Positions 1 to 6,583 of a stretch of DNA of 29,577 nucleotides are shown here, one piece after another. Location of the stretch: IMG/VR virus record IMGVR_UViG_3300028829_004034, positions 1 to 29,577 of that record; one strand, written 5' to 3'. Source of the DNA: a virus. Made by a program: the position numbers and the translations under genes. How positions within the stretch are numbered: position 1 is the stretch's first letter; each line of letters starts with the position of its first letter. Under the pieces are notes generated by a model. That model made no database searches, was not told the origin of the DNA, and worked only from the letters and a program-made list of their open reading frames with translations.

Positions 1-152
1 CACTGTACTGGGGATTCCCAGCGATACGGCCCACTACCCCCGTATCTGACGCCAATGGTTCAAGCGGTTGGTCCTTCTCCCGACAGGACGCTCGTTAGAG
101 CTTTACGGCGTGTGAGGCCGATGGATTGTTTGGTTCGATGTAGGGGCGGGGC
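1..152. other. Left-edge region without a certain gene; clustered hairpins
   Basis: No convincing gene is seen. Four short perfect hairpins follow one another: 8-12/17-21 (CTGGG/CCCAG), 23-29/40-46 (GATACGG/CCGTATC), 71-75/85-89 (GTCCT/AGGAC) and 90-93/98-101 (GCTC/GAGC). One plus-strand frame is open from base 1 to a TAG at 154-156, so the region could be the last ~51 codons of a gene entering from the left. An open frame of that length is not improbable by chance at this base composition, and I do not recognise the peptide. Other readings are a structured RNA or a packaging-initiation region, because terminase genes lie just downstream. Confidence 0.3.
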
Positions 153-323
153 CTAGTTGAGGTAGGCGATCGCTTTCTGCTTGATGTCTGTGTTGCGGGC
201 CTTCTGTTCGCTGTAGGTCAGGGAGCGTTTGAGGTCGGTGGGTCTATTTAGGTCGGCAAGGGTTTCGGTTCGATGGAGTTGAACGAGTAGTTCTACGAAG
301 AGGTCTTTGTCGGCTTGGGACAT
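153..323 (-). CDS. Small 56-aa protein of unknown function
   Basis: I do not recognise this gene. It reads 56 codons from ATG (321-323 on the plus strand) to TAG (153-155). GGAG lies 5 nt before the ATG, and a near-consensus leftward promoter sits at 355-383, which together make it more convincing than its length suggests. The peptide begins MSQADKDLFVELLVQLHRTE and is polar and probably mostly helical, with no membrane segment or cysteine. It is transcribed away from the virion operon and is the only minus-strand gene at this end of the window. It could be a small regulator or an early host-takeover protein, but nothing in the sequence decides this. Confidence 0.6.
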   Translation of the reverse strand: MSQADKDLFVELLVQLHRTETLADLNRPTDLKRSLTYSEQKARNTDIKQKAIAYLN

Positions 324-339
324 ACTATCTCCAGTCGGT

Positions 340-361
340 GTATGATCTACTCACATGATAC
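340..361. promoter_or_regulatory. Imperfect inverted repeat over the leftward promoter start (possible operator)
   Basis: GTATGAT at 340-346 is mirrored, with one mismatch, by ATGATAC at 355-361. The repeat covers the -10 box and presumed start site of the leftward promoter at 355-383, a common place for a repressor site. It could bind the XRE or ribbon-helix-helix protein of this window, but this is inference only. Confidence 0.3.
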
Positions 362-383
362 AGCGATTGGTCGTAGGTGTCAA
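355..383 (-). promoter_or_regulatory. Leftward sigma70-type promoter for the 56-aa gene
   Basis: On the minus strand the -35 box TTGACA (378-383) matches the consensus. It is followed by a 17-nt spacer and the -10 box TATCAT (355-360), five of six matching. Transcription should start near 347-349, leaving a short leader with a ribosome site before the ATG at 323. Confidence 0.7.
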
Positions 384-400
384 GTGGATTTGCTTTCTGC

Positions 401-429
401 TTGGCATAGCGTGAGGAAAGCGGTATATT
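401..429 (+). promoter_or_regulatory. Rightward sigma70-type promoter for the virion operon
   Basis: TTGGCA (401-406), a 17-nt spacer and TATATT (424-429) form a near-consensus promoter on the plus strand. It lies 24 nt before the first rightward ATG at 454. It is the best promoter candidate I see ahead of the long packaging and virion gene run, and it is back-to-back with the leftward promoter at 355-383. Confidence 0.65.
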
Positions 430-453
430 ACGATCACAAAGGAGATAGGACCT

Positions 454-786
454 ATGGGCGGTAAGATGAGCAGGGACAAGGGGGCGCGGGTGGAACGGGA
501 GTTAGTAGCGAAGCTGAAGGAAGCGGGGGTGGATTCGAAGAAGGTGCCGCTGAGTGGGGCGGTCGAGGGGTATAAGGGCGACATTGTGCTGAGTAGGCTC
601 GGTGAACCGTTTGCAAGGAAGCCAGCGATTGATTGGATAGCGGAAGTGAAGGCGCGGAAGAATGGCGAGGGGTTCAAGACACTGGAAGGGTGGTTAGGGG
701 AGAACGATGTGCTGTTTCTTAAGCGGAACAATGCGGACCCGATCGTCGTGCTTACGTGGGATAACTTCGTGGAGTTAGTCAAATGA
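454..786 (+). CDS. Hjc-like PDDEXK nuclease / Holliday-junction resolvase
   Basis: A 110-aa protein resembling archaeal Hjc-type and phage PDDEXK resolvases. The N-terminus has the family pattern KGARVERELV (residues 9-18, with the conserved Glu14). A PLSGAVEGYKGD segment follows, with Asp43 as the probable metal ligand, and IAEVKARK (62-69) supplies the Glu64-x-Lys66 pair. In the family these residues cut branched DNA with Mg2+. In a phage the role would be to resolve recombination or replication branches before packaging, which fits its place just ahead of the terminase. GGAG at 441-444 supports ATG 454; Met5 (466) is an alternative start. The stop overlaps the next gene by four bases (ATGA), so translation is coupled. 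Fold assignment is from motif pattern only. Confidence 0.75.
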   Translation: MGGKMSRDKGARVERELVAKLKEAGVDSKKVPLSGAVEGYKGDIVLSRLGEPFARKPAIDWIAEVKARKNGEGFKTLEGWLGENDVLFLKRNNADPIVVLTWDNFVELVK

Positions 787-1250
787 AGGGTGAGGATGCA
801 GTATGGGCTATGCCGCCCCAAGCGCACGCCTTTCTATTCAATCACCTACCCGAGGGCGCTACGGTCATTGAGTTAGGTTCCGGTGCGGGATCGAAAGCGC
901 TGGCTGAGAAGTTTGAGTTGGTGTCGGTAGAGCACGATGTAGACTATATTGCAGGGCACAAGCATCGGGTGATCTATGCTCCACTGGTGGACGGCTGGTA
1001 TGACCCGGCGTTTATCTCTGAGCTACCGGACCTGTATGGTGCGGTCCTTGTCGACGGTCCCCCGGGGTCGAGTATGCGCACGGGGTTTTGGGCACATCAA
1101 GACCAGTTCGTGAGCCCTTTGCTCATTGACGACTGTCACCGCCCGGCAGAGTTGCATATGGCACTGGCTATTGCACAGGAACGGGAAGAGAGTATATCTA
1201 TTCACAAGCTGGTCGATGGACGATCCTTTGCAACGATAGGATGGTGGTAA
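783..1250 (+). CDS. Class I SAM-dependent methyltransferase-like protein
   Basis: A 155-aa protein with a Rossmann-type methyltransferase pattern. VIELGSGAG (28-36) is a motif I loop for S-adenosylmethionine, SVEHD (48-52) carries the acidic residue that usually binds the ribose, and VLVDGPPGS (88-96) resembles motif IV at the end of strand 4. It is short for the class and no separate target-recognition domain is visible, so the substrate (nucleic acid, protein or small molecule) is unknown. It starts inside the stop of the nuclease gene (ATGA). Its own TAA shares a base with the downstream ATG at 1250, placing it in the same coupled unit. No DPPY or PC motif typical of DNA methylases was seen, so DNA methylation is not the first guess. 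Confidence 0.65.
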   Translation: MKGEDAVWAMPPQAHAFLFNHLPEGATVIELGSGAGSKALAEKFELVSVEHDVDYIAGHKHRVIYAPLVDGWYDPAFISELPDLYGAVLVDGPPGSSMRTGFWAHQDQFVSPLLIDDCHRPAELHMALAIAQEREESISIHKLVDGRSFATIGWW

Positions 1251-1675
1251 TGGCCGATGTAGAAATCATGAGAGATTTAATGGACCGCTCGGGCACCATC
1301 TCGACGGTCAAGGTGAAGGATACGCTCTTCTATGGGATCGAACGGCCGTGGCTGGAGAATCGATCTTCTATTAGCTGTATCCCCACGGGCGACTACGTAC
1401 TAGAGCCGCATGAGTCGGTGAAGTTCGGCAATACCTGGGCCTTCGTTGGCGGGTCGGTGTCGCACTGGCCGCATGAGAACAACGTGCGCAACGCCTGTTT
1501 GATCCATGTAGCCAACTGGTCCCATCAAGTGCAGGGCTGTCTAGGCTTGGGCCTGTCGCATGGGATCGATGATCGGGGCTTCTTGGTCAAGTCGTCAAGG
1601 GATGCGATGAGCCAGCTTCGCTCTATTTTAAAAGAAGATCAGACCTATACCTGTACGATCCGAGCGTTCGCTTGA
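1250..1675 (+). CDS. DUF5675 family protein (possible cell-wall enzyme)
   Basis: A 141-aa protein with the DUF5675 pattern: an IERPWLENR block (30-38), CIPTGDY (43-49), LIHVANW (84-90), QGCLGLG (95-101) and a final SSRDAM block. The family is frequent in phages near lysis or packaging genes. The spaced His86 and Cys97 in an IH...GC arrangement recall L,D-transpeptidase-like active sites, so a role on peptidoglycan is possible but unproven. An ATG also exists at 1241, but 1250 is preferred: AGG/GG bases at 1238-1244 then sit at a proper distance, and the start forms a TAATG overlap with the upstream stop. The gene ends in a TTGA overlap with the terminase frame. Confidence 0.7.
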   Translation: MADVEIMRDLMDRSGTISTVKVKDTLFYGIERPWLENRSSISCIPTGDYVLEPHESVKFGNTWAFVGGSVSHWPHENNVRNACLIHVANWSHQVQGCLGLGLSHGIDDRGFLVKSSRDAMSQLRSILKEDQTYTCTIRAFA

Positions 1676-2700
1676 AAGACTACGACTTAGCCGCGATAGC
1701 CGAAGTAGCGGCCTCGCTCTCTGTGCAACCTAAACTGCATGAGGTGTATCAGGCGCAGTTCCCCGACACCTATAGCCAGATACTCTCGCTACTATCCTCG
1801 CCTTTCTACCGCTGGTATCCGTTCAAAGACGAGAAGGGCGATCCCTTTGCTCAGTGGGGCTTCTGTTCATCCAACCACAAGAACAAGTGGGCGACGGCGG
1901 GTAACAGAGCGGGTAAGACGGTGTCCGGCCTGATGGAAGATGTAGCCGATTGTCTCATGCTGGACGTTATTAGCAAGCGGCCGACGACCCGGTATAAGGA
2001 TCCACCGCAGATGTGGATCGTATCAGACACCGAAGAGACAGCGGTGGGCATCGTGGAGCGCGGTATTGTCGACGATGTGCTCGGCTCGGACGAAACGGGC
2101 TTCCTATGGAACTTCATTAAAGACGAATGCACTTACTCGGAGAAGAACGGATGGGCCGATCATGCGATCCACTGGACGAACGGGGCGACGATACAAGTCA
2201 AGTTCAGCACACAGAAGCGGAACACGTTTCAGGGGAGGAAGCTGGACAAGGTGCATCACGACGAGGTCCAGCCCCGCGACATCTATGGCGAATGCGTGGC
2301 ACGCTTAGCCGACAAGAATGGGTTCTTCACGGGCACCATGACCCCAATCTATGACGAGAAGCGCGGCGGGGGTATCCCTTGGTTGTATGAAGAGCTTTAC
2401 CTGCAACGGGAGAAGAAGAATATTGAGTTTCACAACTGGTCTATGCTGGACAACCCGTATATCCCGCAGGAGGCAAAGGATCGTCTTATGGAGCAGTGGG
2501 ACGAGGATGAGATCGACGCGAGGGTTTATGGGCACTTTGTTCCTATGGGTGTTAAACTGGCGTTTCCCACCAAGCTGATCCGTATGCAACGGCACCTAAC
2601 CTCGGCCCCTTGTCATGACGGCCACCTTGAGATGATCGATGGCAAGGCAGTCTTCGTTGAAACCGTAGAGGGCGACTATGACGTTGCGAATTTGGGATAA
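1672..2700 (+). CDS. Terminase large subunit, ATPase part (split gene, upstream frame)
   Basis: This frame encodes the DNA-packaging motor ATPase. GNRAGKT (77-83) is the Walker A loop, and VHHDE (194-198) is Walker B with the catalytic Glu198. TGTMTP (about 221-226) fits the coupling motif. The start appears to be TTG at 1672, overlapping the DUF5675 stop; an ATG lies at 1738, but using it would shorten the N-terminus. The protein stops at 2698-2700 after a linker, exactly where full-length terminases continue into the nuclease domain. That domain follows in the next frame from 2678. Either two separate polypeptides are made, or the frames are joined by ribosomal frameshifting, or the assembly has an indel. 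The ATPase call is firm; the split is the open question. Confidence 0.88.
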   Translation: MKDYDLAAIAEVAASLSVQPKLHEVYQAQFPDTYSQILSLLSSPFYRWYPFKDEKGDPFAQWGFCSSNHKNKWATAGNRAGKTVSGLMEDVADCLMLDVISKRPTTRYKDPPQMWIVSDTEETAVGIVERGIVDDVLGSDETGFLWNFIKDECTYSEKNGWADHAIHWTNGATIQVKFSTQKRNTFQGRKLDKVHHDEVQPRDIYGECVARLADKNGFFTGTMTPIYDEKRGGGIPWLYEELYLQREKKNIEFHNWSMLDNPYIPQEAKDRLMEQWDEDEIDARVYGHFVPMGVKLAFPTKLIRMQRHLTSAPCHDGHLEMIDGKAVFVETVEGDYDVANLG

Positions 2701-3403
2701 GCCACGGAAGAACAAGACCTATGCGATCGGGGGCGACCCTGCCGAAGGACTAGCGCACGGGGACGATAGCGTATTAGAGGTGGTGGACTGTGACAATGGG
2801 TGGCAGGTAGCCGAACTACAGGGGAAGATTGAGCCTTTTGCTTTTGCTGAGCACGCCTACATGCTAGGTATGTGGTATAATACGGCGTTGGTAGGGATCG
2901 AATCGAACAAGGATGGGGGCGCGAACAGGGCGCTCTTAGAGCTACAATACCCCAATATCTACTACGAGCAGAAGGATACGGGCGAACCCTACGATAAGCA
3001 CACGATGAAGATGGGGATCAACATCAATCTCCACAACCGCCATCGGCTGGTCGCGCAGTGTCGGCACATGATGGAAGAGCGGTTGGCTAAGTGCCACTCA
3101 CGGGAGCTAGTAGCGCAGTTTGAGATATTCGTTCTGCGGAACCTTAAATACGAGGCGATACCGGGCGGTAAGGACGATCTCGTTATGGCATGGGTGATAT
3201 GCTGTGAGATGATGCGGGTAGCCTGTGAGCGTAAAGCTAGCTTAGAGAGCACGTTAGCGCCTATGTTCGATGGTCGGCCGATTGATCTTGAGTCAGAGGA
3301 AGACCTTGATGTCGGCCTGATTGATCGGCATATAGACCAAGCGCGGAAGAAAGAAGTGCGCATTAACGAAGACTACTCATCCACTGTAGAATCCATGATC
3401 TGA
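2678..3403 (+). CDS. Terminase large subunit, nuclease part (split gene, downstream frame)
   Basis: A 241-aa RNase H-fold nuclease domain that cuts concatemeric DNA during head filling. Acidic metal ligands are visible at Asp20 (IGGDPAEG), Glu75 (GIESN) and Asp166/Asp167 (GGKDDLVMAW). The first residues, LRIWDKPRK, match the linker strand that normally precedes this domain in one-piece terminases. The frame overlaps the ATPase frame by 23 nt. It has its own ATG at 2678 with GAGG (2668-2671) 6 nt upstream, so separate translation is possible. A TAG in this frame at 2666-2668 limits any frameshift to 2669-2697. No introns or mobile genes separate the two parts. Confidence 0.88.
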   Translation: MTLRIWDKPRKNKTYAIGGDPAEGLAHGDDSVLEVVDCDNGWQVAELQGKIEPFAFAEHAYMLGMWYNTALVGIESNKDGGANRALLELQYPNIYYEQKDTGEPYDKHTMKMGININLHNRHRLVAQCRHMMEERLAKCHSRELVAQFEIFVLRNLKYEAIPGGKDDLVMAWVICCEMMRVACERKASLESTLAPMFDGRPIDLESEEDLDVGLIDRHIDQARKKEVRINEDYSSTVESMI

Positions 3404-3413
3404 AGGAGGACCT

Positions 3414-3659
3414 ATGCAAGAGCTACTGACCCTATTTGCCGTGACCGCACCGCTGGTGCTGGTAATCGGCTTGCTATTACGCCAACTGAACTTCGAACGT
3501 GCGGAGCGAGAGCGCACAATGGCGGGAGTGTTAAGACTAGCTGAGACAGTGCGTTACGCCCAGCTATCTAATGAATCACCTCAAGGCTTCGATCCCGAGT
3601 TCCTCGATGGGATTCGGGACCAGCGTTCATCGACCGTCTATGATGTGGAGGGAGCCTGA
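3414..3659 (+). CDS. Small single-pass membrane protein, unknown function
   Basis: An 81-aa protein with one N-terminal hydrophobic segment (about residues 3-24, LLTLFAVTAPLVLVIGLLL). A charged helix rich in Arg/Glu (about 27-45) and a polar tail follow. It has a very strong ribosome site (AAGGAGG just before 3414). Topology would place a short N-terminus outside and the charged part in the cytoplasm, or the reverse. It lies between the terminase and portal genes, where phages often keep small accessory proteins. It could be a holin-like or spanin-like protein, but no second membrane segment or lipobox is present. No family is recognised. Confidence 0.7.
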   Translation: MQELLTLFAVTAPLVLVIGLLLRQLNFERAERERTMAGVLRLAETVRYAQLSNESPQGFDPEFLDGIRDQRSSTVYDVEGA

Positions 3660-4198
3660 TGCCATCCATAGGTAAGAACCAGACAGCGAACGGGCACTTC
3701 CTTGGAGCCGGGGGCGGTAGGGGCGCGGCCTTCGACAATGTGGCGATTACCGCCGATGGGAAGCAGATCACGGAGACACAGGCGCGGCAGATGTCTTGGG
3801 ATTCGGAACAGGCGAAGGGAAAGGAAGCGATGTACGGTGCGCCCGATACCGTCGACGCGGAGATTGATAGGGCTTTAGAAGAAAGAACACATGAAACCGA
3901 TACCGTTCCCGTGCCCCAAGCGTTCGGACCTGAGCATATCCCCTTTAGTTCGGACATCTTCTTCAACGTCCCGAAGGTGAATATGATTGTGTCGGATACC
4001 CTGCCTCGCGGTAAGGTGTGGCACTTCCCCGCCAGTGAGAGTTATATGGTAGCGAGAGAGGATTGGGAAGAAGCGTGCGATAGGATGTCGAAGGAGTTGG
4101 ATGATATGAAGAGAGCCTCGCGCTTTACCAACAACGATACCCCGCCAGAGTCAGATCCGCAGATGGGCCCCCTCATGGCTATGATGGGCGGGTTGTAG
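3659..4198 (+). CDS. Hypothetical protein between terminase and portal
   Basis: A 179-aa soluble protein that I do not recognise. The N-terminus (about 1-30) is Gly/Asn-rich and probably flexible, the middle (about 45-75) is acidic and probably helical, and the C-terminus ends in a Met/Gly-rich tail (PLMAMMGGL). Its ATG shares one base with the upstream TGA (TGATG), with GGAGGGAG just before, so it is translationally coupled to the membrane protein gene. Its stop likewise shares a base with the following GTG. Genes in this position often encode minor head proteins or packaging accessories; that is inference from position only. No small terminase helix-turn-helix is apparent in it. Confidence 0.65.
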   Translation: MPSIGKNQTANGHFLGAGGGRGAAFDNVAITADGKQITETQARQMSWDSEQAKGKEAMYGAPDTVDAEIDRALEERTHETDTVPVPQAFGPEHIPFSSDIFFNVPKVNMIVSDTLPRGKVWHFPASESYMVAREDWEEACDRMSKELDDMKRASRFTNNDTPPESDPQMGPLMAMMGGL

Positions 4199-4341
4199 TG
4201 AAGTGGAAAAAGCTGATTTCACTGGCTAAGGATAAGCTGATTGACCATTTACAGCGCCGCGCTGAGCGGAAAGCGGATAAAGCCTACGCGAAGATGCTGA
4301 AGAAGATGGAAAAGGAGAGTGACGATTGGAGAAATAGATAA
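4198..4341 (+). CDS. 47-aa basic helical peptide
   Basis: A short reading frame of 47 codons starting at GTG, whose first base is the last base of the upstream TAG (TAGTG), a coupling arrangement seen repeatedly in this operon. The peptide is strongly basic (MKWKKLISLAKDKLIDHL at the start, then many Lys and Arg) and would form an amphipathic helix. It may bind nucleic acid or membrane. GGGCGGG lies 8-14 nt ahead of the start. Its stop is followed by the AT-rich gap before the portal gene. No family is recognised; the support is coding-like composition, position and overlap. Confidence 0.5.
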   Translation: MKWKKLISLAKDKLIDHLQRRAERKADKAYAKMLKKMEKESDDWRNR

Positions 4342-4418
4342 AAGCGCTTGACCTTCAATGTTAAATCTCTTAATGTTAAACTATTATAGCCAATTCCTGT
4401 CACTACGATTGTGGAGTC
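4342..4418 (+). promoter_or_regulatory. AT-rich gap with direct repeats ahead of the portal gene; weak promoter candidate
   Basis: This is the longest non-coding gap in the left half of the virion operon and is clearly more AT-rich than its surroundings. AATGTTAAA occurs at 4357-4365 and 4372-4380, a direct repeat with a 15-bp period. TTGACC at 4348-4353 could be a -35 box, but the best -10 at 17-nt spacing (TAATGT) is poor; TATTAT further on is too far away. A site for a phage activator or a second promoter for portal and capsid genes is plausible. GTGGAG precedes the portal ATG. Confidence 0.35.
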
Positions 4419-6572
4419 ATGGCAACAAATAGCACTATAGGCGGCGGTCCGATCACGCGCCAAGAGAGTAAGCCCACCTCAAAGGATGAGATACTCACCT
4501 TTGTTGATGATGCGTGGGGACACCTCAAGCAGAATCGATACAGCCTTGAGCAACAGATCAAAGAGGCGATCCACTTCTACTCGGGTGACCAATGGGTGCG
4601 CTATATGCCCCATTCACGCAAGTTCGTTAAGCACGGACTAGACGAGTGGGTGCCTACCCCCGTCACTAACCTTATTGTCCAACACACAGAACGCATACTG
4701 GATATCTTCACCTCGGGTGATATCCTTCCTATTGTCGACCCCGCTACACAGGATCAGCGCGATCTGGATGCGGCACGGGCCGCTACTCGCGTTCTGCATT
4801 CTGAGTTCGGTCGCTTAGGCACCGAAGAGAATCTGATTATCCCTGCCGCTACATGGCTAGCGATTGCAGGGAATGCGTTTGTATCCGCTACCTATAATGC
4901 GCGTAAGGGCGATAAGGTGCGTCGCCCGAAGAAAGAGATTGTCCAGAGCCCGATCCAACAGGATGTGCTCAACTGTCCCCAATGCGACCTCACTGTCCCC
5001 GCTGTTACTCAGCAGTCGAGATGCTCGTCGTGCGGTGGCAACCTAGTACCGGGCAAGGCGCATCAGCTAGATCATACAGGCGCTCCGCTCATGCTCGACC
5101 GCGAACAGGAGATCGATGGGGAGTTCGATGAGTTCTCCATTGGTCAGATCGAAGAACACGTAATATCCCCGCTAAATTTCTATCCCGAACCCGCCTCTTC
5201 GATGAAGCGTGTGCGCTATGCGATGGAAGTAGAGCCGATGTCGGTGGATGCGGTCAAGGCGATGTTTGGGTCGAAGGCCAAAGACCTTGTATCCGAATCG
5301 ATTGAGTTCGATTCGTTTGGTGGCACCTACGGCGAAGCGCTCCAGATGGACTTCATGACACAGAACGAACAGCAGAAAGACCATGTGCTGGTCAAGTTCC
5401 TTCGCCATGTGCCTGATCGACGCTGGAAGAAGGGGATGCTCAACATTGTCGCCAACGGCAAGGTGCTCTATCAGGGTAACTTGGATGATGCAGGGGATGG
5501 TAAACTGCCGTATGTGCATCTGAAGTATCGCCATATCCCCGGTTCTTTTTGGGGCGTGTCGCTATTAAACGACTTGATCCCACAGCAGAAGCGCCTTAAC
5601 GCGATCGATAGCCACCTCGTATCGAACCGCAAGCAGATGGTATCAAACCAGTGGCTAGTGCCGCAGGGTTCAGGGGTGACGAAGGTTGATGGGCGCAGTG
5701 GTCTGTTGATCCCGTGGACTCCCGCAACGTCGGGCGGCTTCAAGCCCGAGCGCCTTCAGGGTGTGCCGCTACCGAATCAGGTGGTGCAAGAGCGCGATCA
5801 GGTAAAGACTGATATGGAAGTAGTGTCGGGTGCACAGGAAGTGCTGTCTGGTGGTGTGCCCCCCGGCCCTGAGACAGGCGCCGCGATTGAGGCAATCCAA
5901 GAGCAAGCCTTTCGTCGGTTCGGTCCACTCGTCAAGATGTGGCGTGCAGGGCTGGCGCGACATGAGCACCGCAAGCTACTCTTAGCGAAGATGCACTGGA
6001 AGGAAGAGCGCCTTGTGCGCGTGCTCGGTGACAACTCAGACCTTGAATCCTACTACGTCCGTGGGGCTGACCTGCGGCAAGCACAGGATATGACCGTGCG
6101 CGTAGGCATCGGCCTCGACTATTCGCAGTCGGCTCAGAGGTCGAAGATCATGCAAGCCGCTGAACAGGGTTTGCTCGGTGATATGCGCGATCCAATGGTG
6201 CGCGGGAAGATACTAGAGCGCCTCGACATCAAGGGCTTTGAATCCGAATACACGCTGGATGCGAAGAAGGCACGTCGATATCTGGAGACTATGAAAGAGG
6301 GGAAGGAAGTGCCCCCGCCAGAGATTGTCGACAACCACGCGATACAGTTCCAAATCTATAAAGACTATATGCTGACCTCAGACTTCGAAAACCTTCGGCC
6401 CCCGATCCAAGACGCTATTCGTCAACGGGCGCAGATCCATCAGCAGGTCATGCAACAGATGCAACAGCAAGCAATGGCACAAGCGGAAGCCGCTAAGGGC
6501 GCTCCCGAAGGTGCCTCGGATCAGTTAGCCCAACAGGGCATAGCTGGTGCCGCCGTACCCACGCAACAATAG
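4419..6572 (+). CDS. Portal protein (P22-like size class) with Cys4 insertion
   Basis: At 717 aa it is close to the P22 portal (725 aa) and holds the place between terminase and scaffold. The portal forms the dodecameric ring through which DNA enters and leaves the head. An N-terminal helical region (about 25-75, with FYSGDQW) and PTPVTNLIVQHTERILDI (about 86-103) look like the portal core. PYVHLKYRHIPGSFWGVSLL (about 366-385) leads into the stem and clip region. The C-terminus is Gln/Ala-rich (about 665-717) and probably a helical barrel as in P22. Unusually, residues 186-205 contain C-x2-C-x12-C-x2-C, a zinc-ribbon-like knuckle inserted in the wing region. The downstream scaffold ATG is 11 nt away. 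Confidence 0.85.
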   Translation: MATNSTIGGGPITRQESKPTSKDEILTFVDDAWGHLKQNRYSLEQQIKEAIHFYSGDQWVRYMPHSRKFVKHGLDEWVPTPVTNLIVQHTERILDIFTSGDILPIVDPATQDQRDLDAARAATRVLHSEFGRLGTEENLIIPAATWLAIAGNAFVSATYNARKGDKVRRPKKEIVQSPIQQDVLNCPQCDLTVPAVTQQSRCSSCGGNLVPGKAHQLDHTGAPLMLDREQEIDGEFDEFSIGQIEEHVISPLNFYPEPASSMKRVRYAMEVEPMSVDAVKAMFGSKAKDLVSESIEFDSFGGTYGEALQMDFMTQNEQQKDHVLVKFLRHVPDRRWKKGMLNIVANGKVLYQGNLDDAGDGKLPYVHLKYRHIPGSFWGVSLLNDLIPQQKRLNAIDSHLVSNRKQMVSNQWLVPQGSGVTKVDGRSGLLIPWTPATSGGFKPERLQGVPLPNQVVQERDQVKTDMEVVSGAQEVLSGGVPPGPETGAAIEAIQEQAFRRFGPLVKMWRAGLARHEHRKLLLAKMHWKEERLVRVLGDNSDLESYYVRGADLRQAQDMTVRVGIGLDYSQSAQRSKIMQAAEQGLLGDMRDPMVRGKILERLDIKGFESEYTLDAKKARRYLETMKEGKEVPPPEIVDNHAIQFQIYKDYMLTSDFENLRPPIQDAIRQRAQIHQQVMQQMQQQAMAQAEAAKGAPEGASDQLAQQGIAGAAVPTQQ

Positions 6573-6583
6573 GAGATTGACCC

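Noticed and set aside
60-150. Possible tRNA from a GGTTCGA-like run
   Set aside because: No acceptor or T-arm pairing can be built around it, and the D-arm-like GCTC/GAGC hairpin has only a four-base loop.
1241-1249. Upstream ATG for the DUF5675 protein
   Set aside because: The ribosome site would overlap the ATG itself; ATG 1250 has proper spacing and a TAATG overlap.
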